Origin: Ascoidea asiatica
Taxonomy: Eukaryota > Ascomycota > Saccharomycetes > Ascoideales > Ascoideaceae
Length of the DNA stretch: 64,000 bases
Reading direction: 5' to 3'
Assembly (NCBI GenBank): GCA_001600695.1
Contig: BCKQ01000003.1
Coordinates: forward strand, 1,711,934-1,775,933
Below the pieces are notes generated by a model. The model saw nothing but the letters and a program-made list of their open reading frames with translations, was not told the origin of the DNA and searched no databases. A program made the position numbers and the translations under genes. Shown one piece after another: positions 29,921 to 40,863 of this stretch. How positions within the stretch are numbered: the stretch's first letter is position 1; each line of letters begins with the position of its first letter.

Positions 29921-32329
29921 ATGCCTGAAGTTAATGTTGCAATTCCTATAAAAAATCAATTATCTGAAAATTTACAAAAAGAAAATAATTCTTTATTAGA
30001 TACAAATTCTCTAACTACTTCTTCTTCTTCTTCTTCACAAACAATGTTTGAATTTAATAATAATTCTGAAAAAACTAATATGTCTAATATATCTAATGAA
30101 ACAAATAACACTTCAATAACTTCTGATATTACTTCTTCCAATATTGCTGATAATTCTAATTTACGAGAGAAACCAATAATGAATGATAATATTTCTGCCC
30201 AAGGTGATTTAGAAGATGCAATTACTGCTGATTTGGATGTTATTAATTCTCTTGAAGCTATCGATAATCCTGAAATTCAATCACCAAATCAATCATCAAC
30301 TTCTCCAATAAATAATAATAACAATAATAACAGTAATAACAATAATTATAATAATGATGACAATAATGATAATCCCAAATCTGAAAATACTATTCCAGTG
30401 AAAAATGAACAACATTATGAATCATCAAGATTACCTAAAAAACCTGCTAATGATCAGCAACATTCATTACTACCTTCAAGACCTTCTCAACCTCAAGTAC
30501 CTCAAGGACCTTCACCACACTCTCAATCTTCTCAAAAACCTAATCATCAACCAAAAATCCATCCTTCAAGATTAGCGCTTAGGTCTGATCATGAATATAG
30601 ATCTGAAAGAGATCTTCCTTCTTCATCACATCATGATTCTCGTGGTCCTCCTTTAAGTGGCCCTCCAAATGGTCCTCAACGTGATCCAAACTCAAGAAAT
30701 GATAGATTTGATAGAGATAGATTACCTGTTGATAGAGAAAGATTACCTAATGATAGAGAAAGACCAAGAGGTAGACCTGGTCCACCTGGTCCACCTAGAC
30801 CTCCTGGTTCAAGAGGTCCTCCTTTACCTCCTCAAACTTTTAATGGTTCAAGTTCAATTCCAGAACCAATAAAACGTGAACCTTCTCCACCTGTTGAACC
30901 TTTAGAATTAACTCCTCAAGTTCAAGCTAGAATTATAAAACAAGTTGAATTTTATTTTTCAGATTCAAATTTATTTAGAGATTCTTATTTTATGAATTTA
31001 ATTCAAAAAGATAAAGAAGGTTTTGTAAGTTTAGATGAAATATCTCATTTTCAAAGAATGAAAAGATATAGACCTTTTAAAATTATTCCTGAAGCTTTAA
31101 AAAATTCAACTTTTTTAACTGTTTCAAATGATAATTTAAAAATTAAACGTACAATTCCTTTTATGCCTGCAGAAAATTTAGGTGAACTAATTGATAAACA
31201 TACACTTTTAATTGATGGTTTACCAATTTCTGTTAGAAATATTCCAAGATTTCAAGAAGATCTTGAACGTTATTTTTCTCAATTTGGTAAAGTTAATTTA
31301 GTTAAATTAAGAAGAGAAAGATTTACAAGAGATTTTTTAGGTAATGTTTATGTTGAATATGCAAAATTACCTGATCTTGAAAAATTATTAAAAATGAATC
31401 CACCTCCAACTTTTGCTAAAAAACCTTTAAAAATTATGAAAAGAGATGATTTTCAAAAAATTTTAGATGCTGAAAGAGAAAAAAGATTTGAAAATTTTAA
31501 AAATACTAGAGGTGGTAGAGGCGGTATGAGAGGTGGTCGTGGTGGCCGTGGTGGCGGTAGAGGTGATTTTAGAGGTTCTTCAAGAGGTGGTCCAAGAGGT
31601 AGAGGACGAGGACGAGGTGATTTTAGAGGTGGTTCTTTTAGAGGTGGTCCTTCATCTAGAGGTGGTGCTCCAACTAGAGGTAGAGATCCATATCGTATTT
31701 CAAAACCTGGTGCTAGACCTGGTCCTCCAAAACCTCCAAGTTTTGATAAAGATGATAAAAGATTTAATGGTGCATTTCCTGGAAGAAATGCTGGTCCTCC
31801 TAATGATTTTTCTAATGATAGAAGGCCTCCTCCTTATTCTGGTCCATCAAATGGCTTTGATCAAAGAAATTCTCGTGGTGCTCCTCCAAATTCCTTTGAT
31901 AGAAGAATGTCAAATGGTCCTCCACCTCCTCAAGGTCCAGGTTCAATGGGTCAAAGACCTCCTCCTCCTCAAAGATCTGGTCCTCCAAGATCAGATTCCA
32001 GAGGTCCACCAAGACCAGGAGTTCCACAAGGAAGAGGTCCATCAAGACCACCACCTCCTCAAGGAAGATCAGGTCCTCCAGGGCTTCAAAGAGGTCCACC
32101 TCCTCAAGGAAGACCAGGCCCACCAGGTTTCCAAAGAGGTCCACCCTCAACATATGGTTCTCAACAGGATGGATACAGAGGTCCTCCACCAAGAACTGGT
32201 CCACCAATGCAAGGAAGAAGAGGTCCTCCACCAAGGGGTGCTCCACCTCCAAGAGGTCCAGTTCCTCAAAGAGGTCCTCCTCCACCAAGAGGTCCACCAC
32301 AAAGAGGTCCTCCTCAAAGATCAAGATAA
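29921..32329 (+). CDS. La/Lhp1-like RNA-binding protein with long RGG and Pro-rich extensions
   Basis: This 802-residue protein has a disordered Asn/Ser then Arg/Pro-rich N-terminus (1-330), a La motif (about 333-412: QVEFYFSDSNL, then FQRMKRYRPF, both La hallmarks), an RRM (about 427-512: TLLIDGLPISV, GNVYVEYAKL), an RGG box (about 531-590) and a Pro/Gly/Arg-rich tail to the end with many RGPP repeats. The La motif plus RRM order and the RMKRYRP match favour Lhp1, which binds the 3' UUU of new Pol III transcripts and aids tRNA maturation. Sro9/Slf1 La proteins lack the RRM. Lhp1 is normally about 275 residues, so two-thirds of this protein is extension. The repeat-like tail leaves the other two frames open over long stretches; those are shadows. 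Confidence 0.82.
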   Translation: MPEVNVAIPIKNQLSENLQKENNSLLDTNSLTTSSSSSSQTMFEFNNNSEKTNMSNISNETNNTSITSDITSSNIADNSNLREKPIMNDNISAQGDLEDAITADLDVINSLEAIDNPEIQSPNQSSTSPINNNNNNNSNNNNYNNDDNNDNPKSENTIPVKNEQHYESSRLPKKPANDQQHSLLPSRPSQPQVPQGPSPHSQSSQKPNHQPKIHPSRLALRSDHEYRSERDLPSSSHHDSRGPPLSGPPNGPQRDPNSRNDRFDRDRLPVDRERLPNDRERPRGRPGPPGPPRPPGSRGPPLPPQTFNGSSSIPEPIKREPSPPVEPLELTPQVQARIIKQVEFYFSDSNLFRDSYFMNLIQKDKEGFVSLDEISHFQRMKRYRPFKIIPEALKNSTFLTVSNDNLKIKRTIPFMPAENLGELIDKHTLLIDGLPISVRNIPRFQEDLERYFSQFGKVNLVKLRRERFTRDFLGNVYVEYAKLPDLEKLLKMNPPPTFAKKPLKIMKRDDFQKILDAEREKRFENFKNTRGGRGGMRGGRGGRGGGRGDFRGSSRGGPRGRGRGRGDFRGGSFRGGPSSRGGAPTRGRDPYRISKPGARPGPPKPPSFDKDDKRFNGAFPGRNAGPPNDFSNDRRPPPYSGPSNGFDQRNSRGAPPNSFDRRMSNGPPPPQGPGSMGQRPPPPQRSGPPRSDSRGPPRPGVPQGRGPSRPPPPQGRSGPPGLQRGPPPQGRPGPPGFQRGPPSTYGSQQDGYRGPPPRTGPPMQGRRGPPPRGAPPPRGPVPQRGPPPPRGPPQRGPPQRSR

Positions 32330-33040
32330 TATTATAACAAATTTTTTATCCGATTGTTTTGCTTGAAATTTTATCATCTACAGAGCTTGTGTAATATAGT
32401 CTAAAAATAAAAATTTATTTTCAATTGAATTCGTTTATTTTTTATCTATTATATTTTTTTTTAAAATCAATTTTATTCTGTGATAGCTTCTCTACAACTT
32501 TATTCAATATTTTTGATAATATTTTATTGAATTAAGAATAGTGACTCATTGTATTTATTTATTTATAATTTATTTATTTATTTTTTATTTTATTTTCTTA
32601 TATATTTTTAACTTATCAGATTTTTTTCCAACTGATTTTCAAATATATGATACATTTTGCATAATTAACTTTGAAATAAGAAATTTTTAATAGTATGTTT
32701 TTTTAAAAACTAGTATAATAATATTCAATTTATTAAAACAATTCAATAACATCAATAAAAGTTTGATGAAATAAATTAAAATAGTAATCATCTGAACTTA
32801 AAATTGGCACCGCTTCGTTCCAGTGAAATCTCAACACGACACGATCCAAAAGTATTCCACTTTAAATTTCCGTAAATTAGTTAAATATGAATTTCAGCAA
32901 AGCTTGCAAAATACTGTAGAGTATGTCATTTAATACTAAAGTGAATAATCAATAAATTTTCATAAAACTATTCAAAAGTAAAAATTTCTTTATTTCCCTT
33001 TGATCTAACCTATAAAATTTCATAAATCAACTTATTCATT
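32330..33040. promoter_or_regulatory. Intergenic region upstream of APL3
   Basis: Mostly AT-rich LHP1-like 3' sequence. A small GC-richer patch (32805-32860) lies 190-240 bases upstream of APL3 and is probably its promoter core. Nothing else is seen. Confidence 0.5.
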
Positions 33041-36000
33041 ATGGGTGCTCAAATGAAGGGTATGTATGCATTTCACTTTCACAACCTAGTTATATAAGTA
33101 TTGGTTAAAATCATTTTATCTTTGTCCATAACAAGTAGATATAATGATTTTTTCTCAGTTAACTAAGATATTATCTATACTAAATAGATTCAAGTTACTA
33201 ATGGTCTTTTTTTTCCATTTTTTTTAATTTCTATTTAAAATTATAGGGTTGACCCAATTTATATCTGATTTAAGAAATGCAAAAGCATTTGATGATCAGG
33301 ACAAAAGAATTAATAGTGAATTAGTGAATATTAGAAAACAATTTGCTACAACCACATTAACAGGCTATCAAAGAAAGAAATATGTTTGTAAACTACTTTA
33401 TATTTATTTAATGGGTCATAAAATTACCTTTGGTTTTATGGAATCTATTCAGCTACTAGCTTCAAAAATATATTCGGAGAAAGAGATTGGTTATATGGCA
33501 ATATCTTTGTTTTTAAATAAAGATAATGAATTAATGTCACTTGTAATAAACTCTTTAAAACAAGATTTGACAGTCGTATCTGATGAATTCAATTGTTTAG
33601 CTTTACAATGTATAGCTACTCTAGGAGAAGAAAATTGGGCCGACCTTTTATCTGATGATGTATTTCAATTATTAAGAGCACCTACAAATTCATCATTGGT
33701 CAGAAAAAAAGCTGCATTGGCCTTATTAAAATTACTTAAAGCTCAACCAAATGTTTTGATAAAAAGACAAGCATGGATTCCAAGAATTATAGCTTGCATA
33801 GATGATCAAGATCTTGGATTTGCAACTGCAGTAACATCTTTGGTCAGCTTTATTGCTTTTAAATTTCCTGATTCTGTAAAAATTGCAATTCCAGCTGTAA
33901 CCAGAAGATTAAAAAAATTAATTGTTGAAAATGAATGCCCAGAGGCATATAGATATTATGATATACCAAATCCTTGGATGACAATAAAATTATTAGATTT
34001 AGTTAAAACTATAATTGCTGATACATCAATTGCTGATATTGATAGTATATCATTAAAAACTTTAAAAGGAATTGTAGCAAAAGCAATTGAAAAAGGAACA
34101 AAAAGTTATTCTAGTCAACAATCTATGAATGCTCAATCAGCCATTCTATTTTCAGCTGTCTCTTTAGCAGCACTTTTAGATCCTTCACCTGAGGCACTCA
34201 CTGGGGCCATTGAAGCTTTAGGTTCATTAATGAAATCAAAAGAAACAAATACAAGATATCTTTCATTAGATGCATTAACCAAAATAACAAGTTCTGGTGG
34301 ATTCTCTGCACAAAAAGCTGCAAAAGAACATATTGATCTTATTCAAAAATCTTTAAGAGATAAAGATGTATCTGTACGCCGTAAAGGATTGGACCTAATG
34401 TATGCAATATGTGATACTGATAATATTGAGCAAATTGTAAATGAATTGTTAAAAGTCTTAGCAACTGCTGATTATTCAATGAGACCAGAAATTTCTATAA
34501 AAATTGCTGTTCTTGCTGAAAAATTTTCAACTGATGCTCAGTGGTATATGAATACTTGTCTAAAATTAATATCAATATCTGGAAATCAAGTTCCAGATGA
34601 AGTATGGGAAAGGATTGTTCAAATTGTAGTAAATAATGAAACCTTACAACCCTTGGCCTGTAAATCTTTAATAAGATTTCTTAAGCAACCTTCATGTCCT
34701 GATGCTTTAATCAAAATAGGTGCATATATATTAGGTGAATATGGGTATTTGATAGCGGGAGTTTCTAGTTTTTCAGCAGAGGAGCAATTTCAAGTTTTAT
34801 TCAACAAATATTACTATGTTAATTTATTAACTAGATCTATGCTTTTGACATGCTTTTTGAAGATGTTCAAAAATTTTCATGATGCCAATCCTAATTTAAG
34901 TAATGAAATAATACAAGTTTTTCAGAACGATTTAGTGAACATTGACAGTGAGATTCAACAAAGATCTTTTGAATATTTAACTGTAATACAGATAGGAGAA
35001 AAAGATGGAGGCAATTTTCATTTATTACACGTTCTTTGTGATGAAATGCCTCCATTTCCAGAAAGAGTATCACCATTACTTTCAAGACTTGGAGGAAATC
35101 TAGAAACTTTAGAAAAAACAAGAAAAGCTTCTAGAAATATGACTGGAACTTCTACAAGCAGTAGTAGTATGGGAAGTGTAAATAATTCCAAGGCAAGAAA
35201 TAGTTCTCTAAGTTCAAATTTATTACCTGTACCTCCTAATCCAAACGAACTAACTCAACAACAAACTAGTAATAGTTATTCTAGTACTGGAACTGGAAAT
35301 TATAGTAATGGTGGGGGTACACCTCAACTAAATCCTTTCAAAGAAGAAGATGAAGCATCTTCAGATTCAGGAGATTATGATCTGTCTGAACAAAATAAAC
35401 TTTTCAAGATGAATAACATAATATTGACTCCAAATTGGGAAGAAGGATATTATCGTATTATCAACTTTGGACAGGGAGTCTTCTTTGAAAATTCATTATT
35501 CAAAATTATTTACAGGACAATAAAGGATCCCCAGGAGCCAACTACAATTAAAATTATACTAACATATGCAAATAAATCACCAATTGAAATTAGATCCTTA
35601 ACAGCAGAAATAAAGCAAGTTAAATTAACTAATCCATCATTTATAATCCAAACTATAGAATTACCTGAAAATGAAGTTCAATATAGCTCCAAGACTATTC
35701 ATAGCTTGAAAGTAACAATAAGAAATCCATTTGAAGATTCTGAATCTCCTTATCTTTTTATTAATTTTCTATCAGGTGGTTTCACACAACTTAAACTTAG
35801 ACTACCAATATCATGTATTAATTTCCTCAAACCAACTCAAATTCCAACAGAACAATTTTTCAGTAGATGGAATCAAATAAGTGTTTTAGGAGAAGAAGGT
35901 GAATCTCAAACTGTCTTTAGTACAAAAAAGAAACGTTACAATAATTCTACAATAAAAAGAATAATGAATAGATTGGGTTGGCAGGAAGTTGCTGAAGTAG

Positions 36001-36191
36001 ATCAAAACGATATGAATTTCGTTGGTGCTGCTATCTTGCATTCTACAGGAAAAGGAAATTTTGGATGCTTGGTTAGATTAGAAAGTGATTATGAGGGTTG
36101 GAATTTTAGACTAACAGTTAGGGCAACTAGTCCTGGAGTTGCAAGAATGATTAGTCATACAATGATTTCTCTTCTTGATTTTGGTGCTTAA
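33041..36191 (+). CDS. APL3: AP-2 adaptor alpha-adaptin, two exons
   Basis: Exon 1 (33041-33059) encodes MGAQMK plus the first base of the next codon. Exon 2 (33247-36191) continues GLTQFISDLRNAK, which is how alpha-adaptins begin. The protein of 987 residues is close to baker's yeast Apl3 (1025). The trunk is a HEAT/armadillo solenoid with KRINSELVNIRKQFA, YQRKKYVCKLLYIYLMGHKITFG and NELMSLVINSLKQDL, all alpha rather than gamma or delta type. A Ser/Asn-rich hinge (about 640-730) leads to an ear domain at the C-terminus. It acts in clathrin-mediated endocytosis at the plasma membrane with Apl1, Apm4 and Aps2. Starting at 33249 would need a TTG codon and would lose the conserved first exon. 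Confidence 0.95.
33060..33246 (+). other. APL3 intron (187 nt)
   Basis: The donor is GTATGT at 33060, the branch site is TACTAAT at 33196-33202, and the acceptor TATAG ends at 33246 as the first AG after the branch. Splicing in phase 1 makes G|GG (Gly7), restoring the alpha-adaptin N-terminus. Confidence 0.93.
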
Positions 36192-36580
36192 AAATAATAT
36201 ATAGAATTAATCGATTATTTTTACATTTACCAACAAGGAATTTGTATGGAAACTTTTTATTTCTCATAATTTTCAGGTCAGGAAACAAAAGTTGAAAAAA
36301 TACACTGCTTAGATGTGTACTTTTTGAAATAAGTCTCTATTTATTAGAGTTAGTGTTTCTTTCAAATCCTTTTTTGTCCTTTCTATTTCCTTAAAAACAA
36401 ATTTTCGTTGTTTCTATTCTTTACGACATAAGCTTTTGATTATACAGTTTTGGTGTCAAAAAAAAAAAAAATCAAAATATCAGAAAATTTTAATTGATAA
36501 AAAGAGAAAGTATACTAATTTCTATATATATTGATAAAAAAGGAAAACGATAAAAAATGCTGCCAATACCAATGGTTTAA
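36192..36580. other. Convergent intergenic region of APL3 and YBL036C-type gene
   Basis: This 390-base spacer is AT-rich, with a run of A near 36460 and short T-runs suited to 3'-end formation on both strands. No gene is seen. Confidence 0.6.
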
Positions 36581-37441
36581 TCAAACTCTTGCCATATTTT
36601 TAGCAGGACGTTGCCCAAAGATATTGCTTCCAACTCTGACATAATCTGTTCCTTGTTTTATGGCTTCTTTATAATCACTACTCATACCCATACTTAGTTC
36701 TAATTTTTCAGACAATTTTAATTCATCTTCGATCATTTTTTTACAAACCCCTAATTTTTCAAAATCTTTATTTTCTTCACTTGATTTTGAAGAGAAAATG
36801 GAACCAATTGTCATTAAACCCTTCAATCTAAGTTTTGGGCATTCGTTCAAAATAACTTTTGATAATTCAATAATAGTTTCTTTATTTTGATGATCAATAC
36901 CTGATTTTTGTTCTTCTTCAGATGTATTAATTTGAATGAAAACATTTATTATAGATGAGTTTTCAATTTTACTTCTTGATTCGTTTAATTTTTTTGCTTT
37001 TTTAATTGTATCTATAGTTTCAACCGAAAATAGGTTTAGAATCTTTGTTGCTAAATCTTTACACTTATTTGTTTGAAGACCACCAATAAAATGCCATTGA
37101 ATATCACTTGGCAAAATTTTAGCTTTCTCTATTAATTCTTGAACGTAATTTTCTCCAAAATGACGAACATTATCATTCTTATATAAAGAGTAAATATCCG
37201 AAGCTGGCTTTAATTTTGAAACAGCTACTACGTTAACAGGCTTTGCATGAGAATATTTTTCAGCTTCTTCGTTGACTTGACTCAAGATATTATTATAATT
37301 GTCAGTCAATTCATCCTTTCTTTCGGTTGAAGATTCAGGGTATGAAGACATTTTTCTAATATTATTTAAAAATGAAAGACTATATGATTGAATAAAAAGA
37401 TTTCTTGAATTGATTTTGAAAACTTTTACACAATTAAGCAT
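36581..37441 (-). CDS. Pyridoxal-phosphate homeostasis protein (YggS/PLPBP family)
   Basis: This 286-residue protein has the fold-type III PLP-binding barrel: PLP-lysine in VVAVSKLKP (Lys76), HFGENYVQELIEK, QWHFIGGLQTNKCK, VFIQINTSEEEQKSG, RLKGLMTIG, LSMGMSSDY and a C-terminal VRVGSNIFGQR. These match bacterial YggS and baker's yeast YBL036C in order and spacing. It buffers free PLP and protects PLP enzymes, without catalysis of its own. About 30 extra residues precede MSSYPE and are basic, hydroxylated and nearly without acidic residues, resembling a mitochondrial presequence; initiation at Met1 or Met31 could give dual location. The minus-strand orientation is shared with VPS70 upstream, 512 bases away. 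Confidence 0.93.
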   Translation of the reverse strand: MLNCVKVFKINSRNLFIQSYSLSFLNNIRKMSSYPESSTERKDELTDNYNNILSQVNEEAEKYSHAKPVNVVAVSKLKPASDIYSLYKNDNVRHFGENYVQELIEKAKILPSDIQWHFIGGLQTNKCKDLATKILNLFSVETIDTIKKAKKLNESRSKIENSSIINVFIQINTSEEEQKSGIDHQNKETIIELSKVILNECPKLRLKGLMTIGSIFSSKSSEENKDFEKLGVCKKMIEDELKLSEKLELSMGMSSDYKEAIKQGTDYVRVGSNIFGQRPAKNMARV

Positions 37442-37953
37442 AATACTTTAATCAGAAATTAATATAAAACCAAAAATGCTTTCCAGTATGTGATGATGAT
37501 GGATAAAAATGTTTAAATCCAAGGCTTGTAAAAAGTCCCCAGAAAAGAAGGAAAAAAGACAAGCCAAAGATCGGATGCGGCTTTAGTGCGTAAGCGGAGT
37601 TAAATGATTACTTAAAGTGGAAATATTTTTGAAGAGCAAGGGAATCAAGTTCAGATTTGTTACCAATTTCAGTGATAATGAATTTAATATAATTTATTTA
37701 TTAAAAAGAGAATATATTGAAGGACCCAGGCATGCGAATTTTATACATGTAAAACCAGAAGATTATAATTGGAAAGAAAATGTCAATACAAAAAAAAAAA
37801 GTTTGCCTCATTAATTTCTTCATTGATTTTTTCAATTCTTCAATAGAAATGAAAACAAAAAAATGAGCCAAACAATAAACAAAGCACAAAAAAATAAAAA
37901 AACTATTCAATTAAAAAATAGTTGCTGAAAATAAATTGATAGAGAGAATTAAT
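37442..37953. other. Upstream region of YBL036C-type gene
   Basis: This gap between two minus-strand genes holds a short GC-richer patch near 37530-37610. A plus-strand open frame (37617-37814) lacks an ATG and matches nothing known, so it is not called. Confidence 0.5.
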
Positions 37954-40863
37954 CTAGTAGACTAATAATTTTAAGGTAGCTACTCTTACCATATGATTGA
38001 TTATACCTAACCACCTAGCTGTTTCATCAAATAAGTCATCTTCAATTGCCTCATTTAATCCTGGGAAGGTCATACCTTTATAACCAGTATATCTGCCAGA
38101 AGCATAAACTATATGTTTAAACCAAGGCCTTTTATTCAATCCTTTGGGATAAACAAAAAATCTTTCTATGTATTTCAATTTATGATTAATAAACCTTATT
38201 TTAAATAAAATTTTAATTTTCTCAAATTCAGGTACTGAATCGTCATCTTTTATAGAATCATATGTTTCTTGTAATGAAATTGATTTATTATGAACAGCTG
38301 AAGATACAATTTCAAAGAATTCAATAACAGAATTTGTATTATTTATGAGATCAAATAAAGTATATTCAACATCAAAATCAAAGTTGACTTCCAGATCAGA
38401 ATAATTTGGGGAATTATTTGGAGAAATAATATCTGAGATTTCGCTATGTAGTTCTTCGATTACTTCCGTATGATTTAAACTGGCAGCATTGAAATAATTT
38501 TCATTGAATGTAGAAACATCATTATATTGTAAATTGGATGTTTGAATTTTATTCCAAACACTCAATATTCCATTACTAGCTTTTTTCCAAAGTTCTTTTG
38601 CTCCAAAAAAGGCGCTAGTAGAATATTTTTGATAAGATTCTTCTATACTCTCTTTCCATCTGTTGAATCTATTTTGATAATCATGTTCAATATCATTCCA
38701 TTTAAAGTCACCAATTTCTTTAAAAATTTCAGAAATAGAAGTTTTATTAGTTATTGGTTTATCAATCCATTCAATTGGAATATTATTAACACTTTGATTG
38801 AAAAAATAAGATAGAACTTCTGCATTTTCTTTTAAATTAAATGAAATTGTTTCAGTTTCTGATAATTTTAAAATAATTAAACCAAGATATTTACTTAAAA
38901 TATTATGATAAATAAAATCTTTATCACCAAACTCTTTCATCCAATAATAAGAATCATAATTTGAATGATAATGATAAACAGCATCATCTTTGTCGGGTGC
39001 AAATCCCATATCAACTGATGGAATTCCTAAATGTTCTAAAAATACAGTATAATCACTGCCACTACCTAAATAACCAATTCTATCATTTAAAGTATCTTTC
39101 ATATGCTCACGAAGAGTGCCAGAAGGTTTTCCGTTTTTGAAATATGGTACAGAATTTGCAAGATCTCTTAAAATATCATATAAAACAGGAGAACCAGCTA
39201 TTTTAAAATGACTTCCAGCTGCAGCTACATCAACATTTAAATAAGCAACAACTTTTTTTTGTAAAAGTTTTGAATATAATTCGCCAAATTCAGTTGAACC
39301 TAAAAGACCATATTCTTCACCATCCCAAGAAGCAAATACAATTGTTCTTAATGGTTTCCAATTAAATTTTTTCTTAAGATAATCTAAAGTACGAATTATT
39401 TCAATAGTTGCAGCAGTTCCTGAATTTGGATCACCTGCACCACCTTTAACCCAAGAATCACGGTGATTACCAACAAGTATAACTTCATTGGAAAGGATTC
39501 CATCAATTTGACCATAAACATTCCATAATGGAGTAATATTATAAGTTTGATTATTATATAAATTTAAAGAATATGAAGGATTTGGACCAGTTGAATAATC
39601 AAATTCATCTAAATCACCTTTCCAATTTTTTGATAATTTTTTATAATTTAAACCAAAACCATTTAATTTTTCTAAAATTGGAATTACTTCTTTATAAGAT
39701 ATTGGTAAAGATGGAATTGAAGGAATTGATTCATAAGGATCAATTCTTTTAACATTTTTACCTTTTGAAGCCCAACCAGGAGTTGTTGGATCACCGGGAG
39801 CTTGAGAAAGAAATTGTACAGAACCTCTTTGTAAAGAAGATGGATTTCTAGCAGGACCATTTGGATAAGTTTCATAACCATTTTTTTTTGTTACTAACCC
39901 ATCATCAGCAGGATCAGAATAAATTAATACGCCAATTGCACCAAGTTCTTGAGCAAATTTAACTTTTAAACCTCTGAATATTGAACCATAACGTACAATT
40001 ACAATTTTATCTTTAAAATCAATTTTTTTTTTAACTAATAAATCATAATCCTCTTTTGTACCATAGTTTGCATATATATATTGGGCAGTAACATTACCAG
40101 ATTTTGAATAGCCGTGGAAAGCAGGAACTAAATCAGAACCAAGGGTTGTGTTATCTTCTTTTAATTCGTCTTCAATTAAATTTGGTTGATAAACAAGATC
40201 TTCAATATTTATTGAAAAAGAAGAAGATAAAGAAGAAGAGGAAGTTTTGTATAATTTAATATGATTTTCAACTGGATAGTTAATAAAAATATCAAATGGT
40301 TCAATTGAAGTAGATAAACCATATTTTTCAAATATATCTTTTGTATATTGAACTAATTTATAATTTGTTCCAGCTAAATGTGGTTCAGCAGTATAAATTT
40401 GACTCCATTTTGAAGCTAAATTTGAATTGGATAAGAAATCTAAATATTTATCTTTAAGTTGATCAAAGGATAGTTTTTTTTCATGATTCTTTCTATTATT
40501 TCTATTGTTCCTATGATTATTTCTATTATGATGATTATTATGATTATTGTTATTATGGTTTTTATGACATTTATGATTATTTTGATTACTACTAAATTTA
40601 TTAGGGAATACGAATTTCAAAAAATCTGAATAATCACTTACAGAATCTTTTAAAAAAGATATAGATAATAAATCTCTTGAATTATAAGTGAATTGATTTT
40701 CAATTAACAGTAAATGATAAACAATTAAACCTATTAAAGATAAAATAATAAATCTAATAGTTGTATTTCCCCAACGTTTCTTTCGAATTGTTTTTTTAAT
40801 AGGGACCGATGTTAAAACCCTTGAGGTCAATAATGGATTCTGAGGATCTCCAGAAGAAAACAT
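37954..40863 (-). CDS. VPS70: M28-family metallopeptidase, Vps70-like
   Basis: This 969-residue type II membrane protein has a single span at about 35-54 after a basic cytosolic segment and resembles glutamate-carboxypeptidase-II/transferrin-receptor proteins. A PA domain is followed by an M28 zinc domain with all five metal ligands visible: GNHRDSW, GAGDPNSGTA, WDGEEYGLLGS, YLNVDVA and DAVYHYHSNYDS. Retained ligands favour Vps70 over the inactive Tre1/Tre2 relatives. A helical dimerisation domain with RWLGIINH ends the protein. Yeast Vps70 affects vacuolar protein sorting. At 969 residues it is longer than baker's yeast Vps70 (811). The distinctive insertion is a His/Asn/Arg-rich stretch at about 96-131, directly after the membrane span and thus lumenal. 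Confidence 0.85.
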   Translation of the reverse strand: MFSSGDPQNPLLTSRVLTSVPIKKTIRKKRWGNTTIRFIILSLIGLIVYHLLLIENQFTYNSRDLLSISFLKDSVSDYSDFLKFVFPNKFSSNQNNHKCHKNHNNNNHNNHHNRNNHRNNRNNRKNHEKKLSFDQLKDKYLDFLSNSNLASKWSQIYTAEPHLAGTNYKLVQYTKDIFEKYGLSTSIEPFDIFINYPVENHIKLYKTSSSSLSSSFSINIEDLVYQPNLIEDELKEDNTTLGSDLVPAFHGYSKSGNVTAQYIYANYGTKEDYDLLVKKKIDFKDKIVIVRYGSIFRGLKVKFAQELGAIGVLIYSDPADDGLVTKKNGYETYPNGPARNPSSLQRGSVQFLSQAPGDPTTPGWASKGKNVKRIDPYESIPSIPSLPISYKEVIPILEKLNGFGLNYKKLSKNWKGDLDEFDYSTGPNPSYSLNLYNNQTYNITPLWNVYGQIDGILSNEVILVGNHRDSWVKGGAGDPNSGTAATIEIIRTLDYLKKKFNWKPLRTIVFASWDGEEYGLLGSTEFGELYSKLLQKKVVAYLNVDVAAAGSHFKIAGSPVLYDILRDLANSVPYFKNGKPSGTLREHMKDTLNDRIGYLGSGSDYTVFLEHLGIPSVDMGFAPDKDDAVYHYHSNYDSYYWMKEFGDKDFIYHNILSKYLGLIILKLSETETISFNLKENAEVLSYFFNQSVNNIPIEWIDKPITNKTSISEIFKEIGDFKWNDIEHDYQNRFNRWKESIEESYQKYSTSAFFGAKELWKKASNGILSVWNKIQTSNLQYNDVSTFNENYFNAASLNHTEVIEELHSEISDIISPNNSPNYSDLEVNFDFDVEYTLFDLINNTNSVIEFFEIVSSAVHNKSISLQETYDSIKDDDSVPEFEKIKILFKIRFINHKLKYIERFFVYPKGLNKRPWFKHIVYASGRYTGYKGMTFPGLNEAIEDDLFDETARWLGIINHMVRVATLKLLVY

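Noticed and set aside
31533-32366. 277-codon plus-strand frame rich in Val, Leu and Glu, and a 170-codon minus-strand frame
   Set aside because: Both overlap the RGG/Pro-rich tail of the La-like protein and arise because Gly/Pro/Arg repeat codons lack stops in all frames.
37617-37814. 65-codon plus-strand frame between the YBL036C-type gene and VPS70
   Set aside because: It has no ATG (it opens at a GTG) and no recognisable family. It might be a degraded remnant, but nothing supports that.
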